DNA of 64,000 bases, from NCBI RefSeq assembly GCF_937616625.2, contig NC_065576.1, forward strand, positions 24,536,628 through 24,600,627, read 5' to 3'. Source of the DNA: Mercurialis annua. Its lineage: Eukaryota > Streptophyta > Magnoliopsida > Malpighiales > Euphorbiaceae. Both the position numbers and the translations under genes were made by a program. The notes beneath the pieces were generated by a model. That model had not been told where the DNA came from and made no database searches. It worked only from the letters and a program-made list of their open reading frames with translations. Of the stretch, positions 1 to 11,100 are shown in pieces (within the stretch, counting starts at the first letter, position 1; every line of letters starts with the position of its first letter).

Positions 1-2
1 AC

Positions 3-166
3 CATAACGTGCTCGAAGCACGTTTATATGACGAGGAAGTGCGCAACATACAATCCCTTAGTTCAAAAGGGGAGACGAGCGTTCCTCGCCTACTTGTTAA
101 CTCAGATCGGCCAGTATCAGTGACCCTCGGGGGCAAAGGCCGATCTACCATCCTCAAAAGTTTACA
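3..166 (+). pseudogene. pol fragment upstream of RT (protease-RT linker), broken by a frameshift
   Basis: The third frame is open from the window start to about 169, while the RT coding continues in the second frame from 167. The peptide carries ...LEARLYDEEVRNIQSL... and later TLGGKGRSTILKSL. This looks like the poorly conserved spacer that precedes RT in Tat-type pol, and the frame change falls at about 152-160, in an A-rich run. No protease DTG motif is visible here, so that domain must lie before position 1. Assignment rests mainly on position and on the smooth join in meaning with the next frame. Confidence 0.45.
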
Positions 167-2227
167 ATGATAGCACGAAATAAGGAATTGAGGGAGAAGA
201 TTAGGCAGTTAGCCTCGCTGTACGATATTGCATCGGCCGAATGCATCTACGAGGACCAAGATCAAGACCCAACAGGATCGGTGAGAGTCGGGGACATACA
301 ATTAGCGACAGGGAAACTGGAAGATGATCCCGCTCAAGTACAAGACGAACTTCTCGAAGTAAATTTGGGGACAGATGAATCGCCTAAGCCTATATATGTC
401 AACGCAGGACTGGACGAGGGATTCAGAGGACAACTGATCGCTTTACTCATTAAGTTTCGCGACTGTTTTGCCTGGTCGTACGACGAGATGCCGGGCCTTG
501 ACCCTGACATCGCCGAGCACAAGCTTCCATTGAAAAGTGGATTTCGGCCATTTCGGCAACCTCCCCGGCGAATGTCCAGGGAAGTGGATAACCTCATCCA
601 GGACGAAATTAAGCGGCTGGAAGATGCTAAGTTTATTCGGGAAGCCCAGTACACCGAATGGCTCTCTAACATCGTACCAGTGATGAAGAAAAACGGAAAG
701 CTAAGAGTATGCGTGGATTTTCGAAACCTCAACCTGGCCACACCTAAGGACGAATACCCGATGCCGGTGGCCGATATGGTAATAGACAGGGCAGCAGGAC
801 ACACGATACTCAGTTTCCTCGACGCACACTCTGGGTACAACCAAGTACCAATCAGCAAATAGGACATCTCCAAAACAGCCTTCCGATGCCCCGAGCCGAT
901 TGGAGCGTACGAATGGGTCGTGATGCCTTTCGGCTTGAAAAACGCGGGGGCAACATATCAGAGAGCGATGAACAAAATGTTCAGAGGCCTCGACTGCCTT
1001 GAAGTTTACATAGACGACGTTGTGATTAAATCAAATACCAGCGAAGTCCATCTGTCCGACCTTCGGGAAGGTTTCGAACGCATACGACGTAATGGGTTGA
1101 AGATGAATCCTCTAAAATGCGCATCCGGTGTTTTGGCTGGAAACTTCTTGGGTTTTTTGGTTCACCAGCGGGGAGTAGAAATAGACAAGAACAAAGCCAA
1201 GGCGATCATCAATGCTGAACCACCCAAAACCAAGAAGCAGCTCCAGAGGCTCATCGGTCAAATCAATTTCCTCAGGAGATTCATAGCAAACACAGCAGGC
1301 CGACTTCGCAGCTGGAGTGTTTTGCTAAGAGGAAAAGAGACCGGTGAGTGGATATGGACGGACGAGCAACAGAGGGTGTTCGACGATTTAAAAGGTTACT
1401 TGGCAAAACCTCCGGTTATGACCCCTCCAAAGCCGAATAAACCATTGTTGTTGTATCTATCGGATGCACACGAATCCCTAGGCTGTATGCTCGCCCAAGA
1501 GGACGATGGGGTTGAAAGAGCAGTCTACTATCTGAGCCGAGGACCGACGGATACAGAGATTCGCTATACCGACATAGAAAAAATGTGTCTGTGCCTATAC
1601 TTTACATGCTGCAAGCTGCGATACTATATGCTGCCGGTAGTGGTGTACGTACTATCCCAGACCGATATTATTAAGTATGTTCTATCAAAACCATACCTAA
1701 GAAATCGGATTGGGAAATGGGCGATTGCGATGTCCCAATTTACATTGGTATATGTCCCCCAGAGGGCGGTCAAAGGACAGGTATTAGCTGATTTCTTAGC
1801 CGATCATCCTGGCATTACCCTCACGGAGAAAACAATCAGTTGTTGCGACATCGCTGTTTGGGAGATGTGGTTCGATGGATCCAGGACTAGCCAGGGGGAA
1901 GGCGCCGGAGTGCATATTATCTCACCCCTAGGTGCATCATACCAGCTATCATTCAAACTCCAATTTGAATGTACCAACAATCAGGCAGAATACGAAGCCC
2001 TAATTTTTGGCCTTGAGATCCTGGCCGAACCGGGGGCAAGAGCGATGAACGTCAGAGGCGATTCGTTGTTAGTCATTAAACAAGTGACAGGAGAGTTCAA
2101 ATGCGAGTCTGAGTTGTTGATAAGATATTGCAACAAGGCAAAGCACCTGATCGAAGTCTTTCAGGACAGGAGGATAGAATACACAGAGAGGACCGATAAC
2201 AGCGTTGCGAACGACTCAGCACGGTAG
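167..2227 (+). pseudogene. pol: Ty3/gypsy pol: reverse transcriptase, RNase H and second (archaeal-type) RNase H
   Basis: The frame opening at ATG 167 reads the RT fingers and palm (FRPFRQPPRRM, then WLSNIVPVMKKNGKLRVCVD and SFLDAHSGYNQV). It stops at TAG 860-862 and continues open in the same frame, with the conserved MPFGLKNAGATYQRAMN block and the catalytic YIDD at 1007-1018. A Ty3-type RNase H follows (YLSDAHESLG, about 1450-1810). A second RNase H-like domain follows that (MWFDGSRTSQGEGAGV from about 1865, NNQAEYEALIFGL, RGDSLLVI). The dual RNase H is the Tat-lineage signature. The frame ends at TAG 2225-2227 after a frameshift at about 2212-2219. The single stop lies in the RT palm between two otherwise well preserved halves, so the copy is damaged but not ancient. 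Confidence 0.92.
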
Positions 2228-3633
2228 TGGGTACAAGGTAAACCTCCAGTTCGACGTTATAGAGAGGGAGACGTCGAATCTCCATACCGGGGGCATCACT
2301 GTCGACGAGAAACAATTCTCGGTTTACCAGCTGGATGTCACCCAAGATTGGAGAGTCGAGCTCCTGAAGTGGTTTGAAGAGCCAGATCCCCCGAATAGAA
2401 GGTTGAGGACTTTGGCCCTAAATTACGTTGTGTTAGCCGGCGAACTATATAAGAAGGGCTTTGAAGGGCTACTCTTCAGGTGTATCGGTCCAAAAGAAGC
2501 GATGCTTGCGATGGCCGAGGTACACGAACGAATAGCGGGCGCTCACCAGGCGGGCCCCAGAATGAGGTGGCTGATCCATAAATACGGCTTTTATTGGCCG
2601 AAAATGGAACAGGACTGCATAAGGTATGGCAAAGGTTGCGAAGCATGTCAAAGATTCGGCCTGATACAGCACGTCCCGGCCGAAGACCTGCACTCCCTCA
2701 TCAAGCCATGGCCATTCAGAGGATGGGCAGTCGACCTAATAGGGAAGATATACCCTGGCTCGTCAGATGGTCATACTTTTGTAATTATCGCCACTTGCTA
2801 TTTTACCAAATGGGTCGAAGCTAAGCCCTTGAAGTCGCCAACGCAAGAAGCTTTAATCAAGTTTTTCAAAGAGTACATCGTCCACCGACACGGGTTGCCC
2901 GAATCTATAACCACAGATCAAGGGACGATGTTTACGGGAGGCGATATAGTTTGGTGGGCTTCTCAAATGAAGATAAAAAATGTTACATTCAACGCCATAC
3001 TACGCCCAAGCCAATGGACAGGCCGAAGCCACGAACAAAGCTATCAAGCTTATAGTTCAAAAGATGATTGAAGAGAACCCGGGACAATGGCATGTGCTCT
3101 TATCAGAAGCAGTTTGGGCGAATAGAACCAGTCAGAAGTCGGCCACCGGGACTTCGCCTTTCAGATTGGTGTATGGTTATGATGCGATGTTGCCAATGGA
3201 ATTGACTGTCACGTCTACTCGCCGCAGATACCAGAACGAATTATCCAAGGACGACTACTTTGATAAAATGGTGATAGACGCTTTAGACCTCGACGAAGAA
3301 CGATTGACGGCGTTGGATCATCTTGAAGCTCAGAAAAGAAGCGTCGAAAGGGCTTACAACAAAAGAGTGAAACGGAAAGCATTTATGGTGGGCGATATAG
3401 TATGGAAGGCAGTTTTGCCTATCGGCCATAAAGATAATCGGCTCGGAAAATGGAGCCCGAATTGGGAAAGTTCCTTTATCGTGGTCAACAAGTTAACCGG
3501 CAGTGCTTACCTGCTAGCAAACATTGATGGAGAAGAGCACGACAGGGCGATCAACGGTCAGTTCCTAAAACATTACGTCCCTAGTTGTTGGGAGAACGTT
3601 GACCGACGACTGTTTGGAGCCAACGAGGAGTAA
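2205..3633 (+). pseudogene. Ty3/gypsy integrase (zinc-binding, DDE core and C-terminal regions), one frameshift
   Basis: The first part reads the HHCC zinc-binding region (VHERIAGAH, then C-E-A-C), then the catalytic core with the first Asp in WAVDLIG and the second in TTDQGT. The frame is lost in a run of six A at about 2973-2978. It continues in another frame (open to TAA 3631-3633), where the third acidic residue lies in GQAEATNKAIK. The C-terminal part has the usual VGDIVW...W.P.WE.SF.V beta-barrel-like stretch and no recognisable chromodomain, as expected for Tat rather than chromovirus elements. The break sits between catalytic residues two and three, so no active integrase can be made without a frameshift. 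The homopolymer context means a sequencing error is possible. Confidence 0.9.
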
Positions 3634-4098
3634 TTACGACCATAGAACTTCCGCCGAAGCATCCTGAAACAGTAAAATTCATGGAATGCTCGGCGACATG
3701 ATGTAAACGCCGATCCCTTGATGGTACCAATTAAGTTTCGGCGGTTCATGATAGTTGAGTTTTTTCAACGGGCCCTCCGTTTTTCTCAACATTTTCTAAT
3801 TGATGTTTTTAAATAAAATAACATTATTTCATATCGGACCAACTACGGGCCGATAATATGAGAATAATCAAACGTTAAAAATATGCGATCATTGAATTAT
3901 GATAAAACTTTCGGCTCTCTGGCCGAATGGCATTAGAAACGTCAATCAAACATATACGGCCCCAAGCCGATCAAAAAGTACTAAAATTCAGAACATTAAC
4001 AGGGAAAAATACAAGACATTGTTCTGGGCGAAAAAGACTAAAAATGGCTGAAAATGTCGCCAATTTCGCTGCGAACGGTGCTGAACGATTTGCAGGCT
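3634..4098. other. non-coding spacer between pol and the antisense ORF region
   Basis: This is AT-rich sequence with no persuasive ORF. It separates the convergent ends of pol (+) and the antisense ORF (-) and would carry the 3' ends of both transcripts. No terminator or polypurine tract is obvious. Confidence 0.5.
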
Positions 4099-5226
4099 TC
4101 ATCCACTTTGGGCTTCTTTTTTTGCGAGGCGTTGCTTCAGATGGTTTCGGCTCTTCTTGACATCAACACCCTCGAGTAAATCCTTGTCCATTGAAATTTC
4201 TAGCTCGCCGATGCCTTTTTCTTCTGCCTCGAGCTCAAGTTTCATGGCAGCAATTTTCTCACTAAGCTCTTTGGTGCGGTCTCGGCGAGTGTTGAGAGAA
4301 GAAACCGCTGACTTCACAGTCACCTTTAGCTCTTCCAACCTTTCTCTCGCCTTTGCTTCCTGAAGTGTTAGCTCGTTGTGCTCAGATTGAATCGCCATTG
4401 ATTCATCATAAATCTTCTGGAAGGCAGGAAGTGAGGCAGATAGTTTGGCCATGGCACCACGAGCCTTCTCACTTAGAATTTCGGCGGGAGCATCAGCCAG
4501 GGCAGTAGATGATTTTTTCAGCCTCTCAAAGTCTTTCTGCGATTTGAAAATGGAGGTACCTTGAGATTTCAGCTCAGTGACTACGTCCAGATGATCGCCC
4601 CAGTTTTCAGAATGGCCGCTGGAAACTTCTACCAAAGATACGCCCTCAGGTGTCGGCAAATCCTCGTCTTCGCTGTCAGAATTCAGGAAAGCTGCTGCCT
4701 TTGCCGCAATATCTTCATGATCCGAGGACTCGACTGGTATTTGACAAGTTTTTCCACAGTAAAATATCAGCTGCCAGACTACTGTAAGGCGATGCAAAAA
4801 AAAACTGGGGTACCTTAGTTTTGGCAGCAAGGCGTGTCGGAAGATTAACCAGCGAAGAGCTCAGAGGCGATAGTAGTGGACGCAGCGGCGAAAAGGTCAG
4901 CATTTGAGAGACAGTAGGAGTCTCATCAGCTTTGTTCGAAGGCGACGGAAGAGCCGAACGACCCTCATCGCCAGTCTGCTCGTCCGCAGTCTCAGTATCG
5001 CCCTGCGATGATGAATGCGCGCTAGAGGGTTGCGCAGGGGGAACTTCGTTGGGGGATGGGTCGAACATCCGAGACCCAAATGTCTCTTTCTTCGCCTTCT
5101 TCGCCTTGGGCTCTTTCTTAGATGGCTTTTTACTAGCAGGGCGTTTTACTCTTGCTTTCCTCGGTTCTGTGTTCTCCTAGCCGTCGGTATCAAAGACGTC
5201 GCCCTTGTTCCACTTCGGGACGCCCA
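4099..5226 (-). pseudogene. antisense ORF of the retrotransposon, C-terminal part: acidic/Ser-rich linker and coiled coil
   Basis: Reading downwards from 5226, the segment begins after a candidate splice acceptor (TTTCAG at 5232-5227) with VGVPKWNKGDVFDTDG. It meets TAG at 5179-5177 and continues in the same frame through a Lys-rich stretch (KKPSKKEPKAKKAKKE) and a Ser/Pro/Asp/Glu-rich disordered stretch. Near 4735-4815 the frame changes, either by a small intron starting at a GTACCC donor (4813) or by a frameshift in the adjacent T run. A candidate 43 nt intron there seems too short for a plant. From 4738 to the stop at 4101-4099 the protein is acidic and then a long heptad-like Leu/Glu/Lys coiled coil (ERLEELKVTVKSAVSSLNTR and following). 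This layout is typical of Tat antisense ORFs; its function is unknown. Confidence 0.6.
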
Positions 5227-5291
5227 CTGAAAGAGAACATAGTTAGAACAACGTTTTTGGACAAGTTATCAAAATGACTCGATGAGATTAC
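5227..5291 (-). other. candidate intron in the antisense ORF (65 bp)
   Basis: On the - strand the exon ends CCAG/GTAATC at 5292/5291 and resumes after TTTCAG at 5227. The spliced reading frame continues (a Val codon is formed across the junction) into the Lys-rich exon. Without splicing the frame ends at 5269. The intron is T-rich before the acceptor. The length is near the lower limit for plant introns. Confidence 0.5.
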
Positions 5292-5960
5292 CTGGTATTC
5301 TATTATAACCGGTTTTGACCAGTTCGGCTATCGCCTCGGCATCAGAAGGGGATCTGATGCCTGTATAAGTCACACCTTCACTGGTTATGTCAGGTTTACG
5401 TTTTTTCGCCCTTTTCTTAGGAAATTTAATTGGGTCGACAGTAGACATGTTGACTTTTGGTACTGGCGGGCTTTTATAATTGAACTTAGGGCGAATATGG
5501 GCGAGGTAAAATTCATACGAGTACTTAGGCTCATAGTGTTCTTGCCAGACTTTTTTCATTTTTTCATCATATTTCAATCTAGCCTCTCGCCTATGTTTTT
5601 GCATTTTTAAGTTCATACCGAGGCGATCTAACGGGTCATACTTAAATTTATAGAAACGTTCAAACTTAGCTATTTCATAAAGGTGAAAGAGGTTACCTTC
5701 ATATTTGGATCGTTTTGGTGCTTGCAAAAGAAACAGATCGGCATGAGTAGGGTTCCGAGATAAAGGAGGTAAAGAAAAATTCTGAAGACTGAGGATTTCT
5801 TTTGGCGAGAGGTCGAAATAGGACTCTGTGACCGAAGCCCACCAGCTTTCGTATTCAGGGGTATGGGTTGGAGACACAGAAGGGCGAGAAATTTCGGAGA
5901 TAGGAGGAAGGTAAGCCCTGTTCAGGCGACAGATGAATTGAAGGTCAGGGTAATCTTCTA
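5292..5960 (-). pseudogene. antisense ORF of the retrotransposon, middle segment (basic/aromatic linker)
   Basis: This is an open frame on - in frame with LEDYPDLQFI at about 5950, running through SPTHTPEYESWWASVTESYF and a Lys/Tyr/Phe-rich stretch with YKFKYDPLDRLGMNLKMQKH and KFPKKRAKKRKPD. It ends at the candidate donor at 5291. It follows directly on the plant mobile domain segment but in a different frame, with the change at about 5975-5990. No catalytic motif was recognised. The strongly basic KKRAKKRK cluster could be a nuclear localisation signal (inference). Its position between the mobile domain and the coiled coil indicates one original antisense protein. Confidence 0.6.
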
Positions 5961-7121
5961 GAGGGTCTGTAGGTCCCGCGATTATTGACGGAGATCAATA
6001 AAGGACAGGGGATTCCTTGGCAAAAACCAAACTGACGGGCGACGTAATTAGGGCAATACGTCTCCAGACTACTGCGATTGTATTCTAGACCGGCGATTAA
6101 GTTACGGGATTTCAAAGAACTGCCCCAGTATTGGCCGCCACGTTTGAATTGTGGATCGGCCCTCGCTGCCTCCGAGTCTTCACAGTCCGAGGCGAGGAAT
6201 AACCAGGAAGGGGGATACTTAAGAGACAAGACCGGGCAAAATAACTCGGGGGCCCTTATGGAGTTATTAAAAACTTCCAGGACATCCAGAACACGAGGAA
6301 GGCGAGTTCCTGCGGCAATGAGTTGGTAACCACATAGTTCGGCCTTAATCTGAGGACCGACTTCAAAGAGCTCTGGGAAGTAAAGGGCGAGCCATAATTG
6401 TAAAACCCAGAGGGGACCGCTTGGGCATTGGAAAACCCTTTTATCGCCATGTGGGGCGATCTCATTGAGGCTTCTATATAAGTGAGCAAGCATAAATTCC
6501 CCCAGGTTACACTTGCGACCTTCAGCGAGAACAATGGTGAGAGTGAAGCAATCAGTGGTGACCCTGAATGACGGAGTGCAGAGGACGTATTTAGCTATGA
6601 AAAACGCAAGGAAGGCGATATGCTCTCGCGTGTCTGGCTTGTAATGCTCTTCGCCCATAAAGAGGTTGACGAAAGGTCCATAACTCCTTTGGGCTTTTGT
6701 CCGTTTGAAAACTGGAACTTCGGCGTCTAAATTGGGCGAAATACGCTCGCCGATGACAGCGATATTCAACAGTCACCATATCAAGAAGCGTTATGGTCAT
6801 CATGCCGAACTTGAAACAGAAGCAGTGGACGGCGGTCGACTAGAATAGGAAGGCACCCATGATGTAATGTTTCGCAATTGGTGTACTCGCTTTGCACAGA
6901 CCGATCATGTCATAAATTCCCACATCTTTCCATAGTTGGCCGAAGTGTGGTTTTAGTCTGTTTACCCATTCTTGATACCCTTTATGACCAATCGGTCAGT
7001 TCCTGAACATTGTGTTGACCCAGATGGAAGACTGATGGGGGAGCGAAAAGCGTGGTGGGACTTCTTCGTGGAACGGAGTGGCTATCTCACACAGGTGGCT
7101 GGGCGAAACATTCCTTGTCAT
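5945..7121 (-). pseudogene. antisense ORF: plant mobile domain (PMD, MAIN-like) with two stops and one frameshift
   Basis: The longest open part (6769-5945) contains HIAFLAFFIAKYVLC, LAEGRKCNLGEFMLAHLYRS and GPLWVLQLWLALYFPEL, the pattern of the plant mobile domain found in MAIN/MAIL proteins and in transposable elements. The domain extends further upstream than that frame. From ATG 7121 another frame reads WVNRLKPHFGQLWKDVGIYD and then FGMMTITLLDMVT, the usual early PMD block, interrupted by TGA at 6998-6996 and TAG at 6842-6840. It shifts frame at about 6770-6780 into the long part. PMD in retroelements is known, with the molecular role unresolved (MAIN-type proteins are linked to silencing). 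Here it runs opposite to pol, next to the 3' LTR, as in other Tat elements. Confidence 0.75.
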
Positions 7122-7233
7122 CGTTGGTTTTGACTATTACCTGAAAGTCCGTGTTCGGAGCAGCAGCATGGATCTCGTTTATCTTGTCGGTCACTTGAGC
7201 GGCGATAGCATCATTTGGAGCAGCCACTGAGAA
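7087..7233 (-). pseudogene. probable upstream exon of the antisense ORF
   Basis: After a canonical-looking acceptor (GTTTTACAG ending at 7234 on -), one frame is open for about 48 codons, including VAAPNDAIAAQVTDKINEIH and TDFQVIVKTNDDKECF. It ends at TGA at about 7087, just where the PMD frame from 7121 overlaps. A frameshift between the two frames at about 7090-7120 would make them one coding exon. The composition (Ala/Asp/Val-rich, soluble) is protein-like, but no family was recognised. Confidence 0.4.
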
Positions 7234-7315
7234 CTGTAAAACAAGGGTACCTCAGTTAGGCAAATATTTAAATGGGGCGATTCAAAAGGGTGGAAAGACG
7301 AAGGCGAGCGCTTAC
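7234..7315 (-). other. candidate 5' intron of the antisense transcript (82 bp)
   Basis: Donor CCTG/GTAAGCG at 7316/7315 and acceptor GTTTTACAG ending at 7234 on the - strand, with AT-rich sequence between. Length and borders fit a plant intron. The upstream exon (7316 and above) is pyrimidine-rich and reads like a leader. No clear TATA box was found for the antisense promoter. Confidence 0.45.
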
Positions 7316-7636
7316 CAGGAGAAGATTTGTGGAGCACTTGAAATTGCTGAAGAGAGAGAAAGCTCGATAAATGCAGAGAGGGTAGGTAAGTGAGGAAATG
7401 AGATGGTATTTTTTCTTAAAAGATAAAATCAGAGGAAGCCGAAAGGTCGTGGGGCAAGGACGTGACATCGTGGAGAACAGCTGGCAATGACGTGGCATGA
7501 AGGGGGTACCGAGAAGTCAATAGATGCAACCCTTTAAGAAATCTGCTTGCAGTGATTTGGGCTTCAGTGATTGGGCCGGGTAATATTAGAAGAAGGATTA
7601 AGGAAAGAACAAGCCCGAAAATAAATATTTCAATCT

Positions 7637-8131
7637 TGTTGGGGGCATTGTTTGCACCGGCCCAAAAGGGTTGCTGGATCAGGAGTTCCATGTGGGCTTA
7701 CAAGGGCGTCAGGCCCAAAAGAAAGCCTTTTTTATTATTATTGCCTTTTTTATTTATTAGGAATTTGTAGCTCAATAGGAGTGATTTTCTCTTAGAGTTT
7801 TAGTCTTAGTCGAATTAGGAGTCTTGATTATGAGGAGCTATAAATAGCTCAGAGCTTCATTATTCATGTATCAACAAATCAATCAATCAAAAACCAAGCC
7901 CAGTGCTTTTTATCTCGCAATCCCCGAATTGTTTTAATTTAGGAGTAGTTTTCGGTATTAATCTCGCCTGAGTTCGTAGCTCCCAGATTATTACTTTTAA
8001 ATCACGTGGTTAAGTGTTTTTAACCAAACAAGCCCTGTGAATATCTACACAGGTTCGTTAAAGTATCAAACCTCAAACCGATCCCGATTATAAATTCAAA
8101 GATTCGAGTCCGGAATATTTCCAGGCGAACA
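7637..8131 (+). repeat. 3' LTR of the Ty3/gypsy element (5' edge uncertain)
   Basis: The right edge is well placed: the sequence becomes 99 bp satellite at about 8132, and the LTR would end in CA at 8130-8131. The left edge is proposed at TGTTGGGGGCATTG (7637) because LTRs start with TG and this is the only TG with such a start near the end of the internal region. A purine-rich tract (7588-7609) lies nearby but not directly adjacent, which weakens the call. A TATA box and a CAAATCAATCAATC-type transcript start region lie inside. The 5' LTR is not in the window, so the pair cannot be compared. Confidence 0.5.
7838..7847 (+). promoter_or_regulatory. TATA box of the LTR promoter
   Basis: CTATAAATAG, a strong plant TATA box, sits in the middle of the putative LTR. 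Transcription would start about 30 bp further at about 7875, in the AT-rich stretch before AATCAATCAATC. In this 3' copy it would drive transcription out into the satellite. Confidence 0.6.
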
Positions 8132-11100
8132 CATAGTTAGGTTATATTACGCAAAGTGTGTGTTTAAAGTGACGCTAGATTAGTTTGGCGACGTTGTTTC
8201 GATTACCATGCTTATTTCGCGTCACAAGTCTCTCTAACGCGTCTTTCCAATTACCTAAGCATGGTTAGGTTATATTACGCAAAGTGTTCGTGAAAAATGA
8301 CAATAGATTAGTATGTCGCGTCTCAAGTCTATCTAACGCATCGTTCCGATTACCTAAGCATGGTTAGGTTATATTACGCAAAGTGTGCGTGAAAAGTGAA
8401 ACTAGATTAGTATGTCGCGTCTAAATTCGCTTTAACGCGTTGTTCCGATTACCTAACCATGGTTATGTTATATTACGCAAAGTGTGCGTAATGAGTGACG
8501 CTAGATTAGTATATCGCATCTCAAGTCTCTTTAGCGCGTCGTTCCGATCTCCTAAACATGGTTAAGATATATTACGCAAAGTGTGCGTAAGAGGTGACGC
8601 TAGATTAGTATGTCGTGTCTCAAGTTCTCTAACGCGTTGTTCCGATTTCCTAGGCATGGTTAGGTTATATTACACAAAGTGTACGTGAAAAGTGACACTA
8701 GATTACTATGTCGCGTCTCAATTCTCTCTAACGCGTTGTTCCGATTACCTAAGCATGGTTAGGTTATATTGCGCAAAGTACGCGTGAAAAGTGACATTAG
8801 ATTTGTATGTCGCGGCTCAAGTGTCTTTGACGCATCGTTCCGATTACCATGCTTATGGTGCGTCACAATTTTCTCTAACGCGTCGTTCAGATACCTAATC
8901 ATGGTTAGGTTATATTACGTAAAGCGTGCGTGAAAAGTAACAATAGATTAGTATGTTGTGTATCAAGTCTCTTTAATGCGTCGTTCCGATTACCTAAGCA
9001 TGCTTAGGTTATATAAAGGAAAGAGTGCGTGAAAAGTGATGCTAGATTACTATGTCGCGTCTCAAGTCTCTTTAACGTGACGTTCCGATTACCTAAGCAT
9101 GTTTAGGTTATATTACACAAAGTGTGCATGAAAAGTGACGCTAGATTTGTATTATGCGTCTCAAGTATCTTTAATGCTTCGTTTCGATTACCATGCTTAT
9201 GTCGCGTCACAAGTCTCTCTAACTTGTCGTTCCGATTAACTAAGCATGATTAGGTTATATTACGCGAAGTGTGCGTAAAATGACAATAGATTAATATGTC
9301 GCGTCTCAAGTCTATTTAACGCGTCGTTCCGATTACTAAGAATGGTTAGGTTGTATTACGCAAATTGTGCGTGAAAAATGACAATAGATTAGTATGTCGC
9401 GTCTCAAGTCTATCTAACGCGTCGTTCAGATTACCTAAGCTTGTTTTGGTTATATTACGCAAAGTATGTGTGCAAAATGACGCTAGATTTAGTATGTCGC
9501 CTCTCAAGTCTCTTCAACGCGTCGTTTCGATTACCATGCTTGTTTCGTGTCACAAGTCTCCTTAACGCGTAGTTTCAATTAACTAAGCACGGTTAGGTTA
9601 TATTACGAAAGTACGCGTGAAAAGTGACGCTAGATTAGTATGTCATGTCTCAAGTCTCTCGAACGCGTCGTTCCGATTACCTAAGCATGGTTAGGTTATA
9701 TTACACAAAGTGTGCGTGAAAAGTGACGCAAGATTAGTATGTCGCGTCTTAAGTCTCTTAAACTCGTCGTTTTGATTACCATGCTTATGTCGCGTCACAA
9801 GTCTCTCTAACAGTGTCGTTCTGATTACCTAAGCATGGTTAGGTTATATTACGCAAAGTGTGTGTGAAAAGTAACAATAGATTAGTATGTCGCGTCTCAA
9901 GTCGAGTTAACGCGTCTTTCCGATTACCTTAAGCATGGTTATGTTATATTACGCAAATTGTGCGTGAAAGGATAGATTAGTATGTCGCATCTCATTTCTC
10001 TTAAACACGATGTTCCGATTTCCTAAGCGTGGTTAGGTTATATTACGCAACGAGTGCGTGAAAAGAGACGCTAGATTAGTATGTCGCGTCTCAAGTCTCT
10101 TTAACACGTCGTTCTGATTACCTAAGCATTGCTAGGTTATATTACACAAAGTGTGCGTGAAAAGTGAGGCTAGATTAGTATGTCGCGTCTCAAGTCTCTT
10201 TAGCGCGTCGTTCCGATTACCTAAACATGGTTAAGTTACATTACGCAAGGTTTGCGTGAAAAGTGACGCTAGATTAGTATGTCCCCTCTCAAGGCACTTT
10301 AATGCGTCGTTCCGATTACCTAAGTATGGTTAGGCTATATTACGCAATGTGTGCTTGAAAAGTGACGCTAGATTAGTATGTTAACGCGTCGTTTTGATTA
10401 CCATGCTTATGTCGCATCACAAGTCTCTCTAACCCGCCGTTCTGATTACCTAAGAATTGTTAGGTTATATTACGCAAAGTGTGGTTGATAAGTATAAATA
10501 GATTAGTATGTCATTTCTCAAGTCGATTTAACGTGTCGTTCCGATTACCTATGAATGGTTAGGTTATATTACGCAAAGTGTGCGTGAAAAGTAATGCTAG
10601 AGTATGTAACGTCCAATTACCTAAGCATGGTTAGTTTATTTGACGCAAAGTGTCGTAATAAATGACGCTAGATTAGTATGTCGCGTCTCAATTCTCTTTG
10701 ACGAGTTGTTCCGATTGCCTAAGTATGGTGTGGTTATATTACGTAAAGTGTGTAATAAGTGACGCTAGATTAATATGTCGCGTCTCAAGTCTCTTTAACG
10801 CGTCGTTCAGATTACCTAAGCATTGTTAGGTAATATATTACATAAAATGCGCGTGAAAAGTGATGCTAGATTTGTATGTCGCGTCTCAAGTCTCTTTAAT
10901 GTGTCGTTTCAATTACCATGCTTGTTTCGCGTCACAATTCTCTCTAACGCGTTGTTCCGATTACCTAAGCATGGTTAGGTTATATTATGCAAAGTGCGCG
11001 TAAAAAATGACAATAGATTAGTATGTCGCGTCTCAAGTCCATCTAACGAATCGTTCCGATCACCTAAGAATAGTTAGGTTATATTACGCCAAGTATGCGT

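Larger units (their letters stand above)
1..8131 (+). mobile_element. Ty3/gypsy LTR retrotransposon, Tat lineage, 3' part (5' LTR, gag and protease lie outside the window)
   Basis: The visible order is RT, RNase H, a second RNase H, integrase, a long antisense ORF region and a 3' LTR. RT before RNase H before integrase is the Ty3/gypsy order. A second RNase H-like domain after the normal one is the known mark of the Tat group (Ogre, Retand and relatives), and antisense ORFs between pol and the 3' LTR are also known from that group. The + strand pol has at least one in-frame stop and three frameshifts, so this copy is not autonomous. The element ends against the 99 bp satellite at about 8131. 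Its left end and target duplication are outside the window, so insertion into the satellite (rather than simple adjacency) is inferred from one junction. Confidence 0.9.

Noticed and set aside
334..873. 179-codon ORF antisense to RT
   Set aside because: It lies fully opposite well-supported RT coding sequence and shows no domain.
4771..4813. 43 bp in-phase intron in the antisense ORF (GTACCC to CTGGCAG)
   Set aside because: It keeps the frame but is shorter than plausible plant introns; a frameshift in the T run is equally good, so it was not listed.
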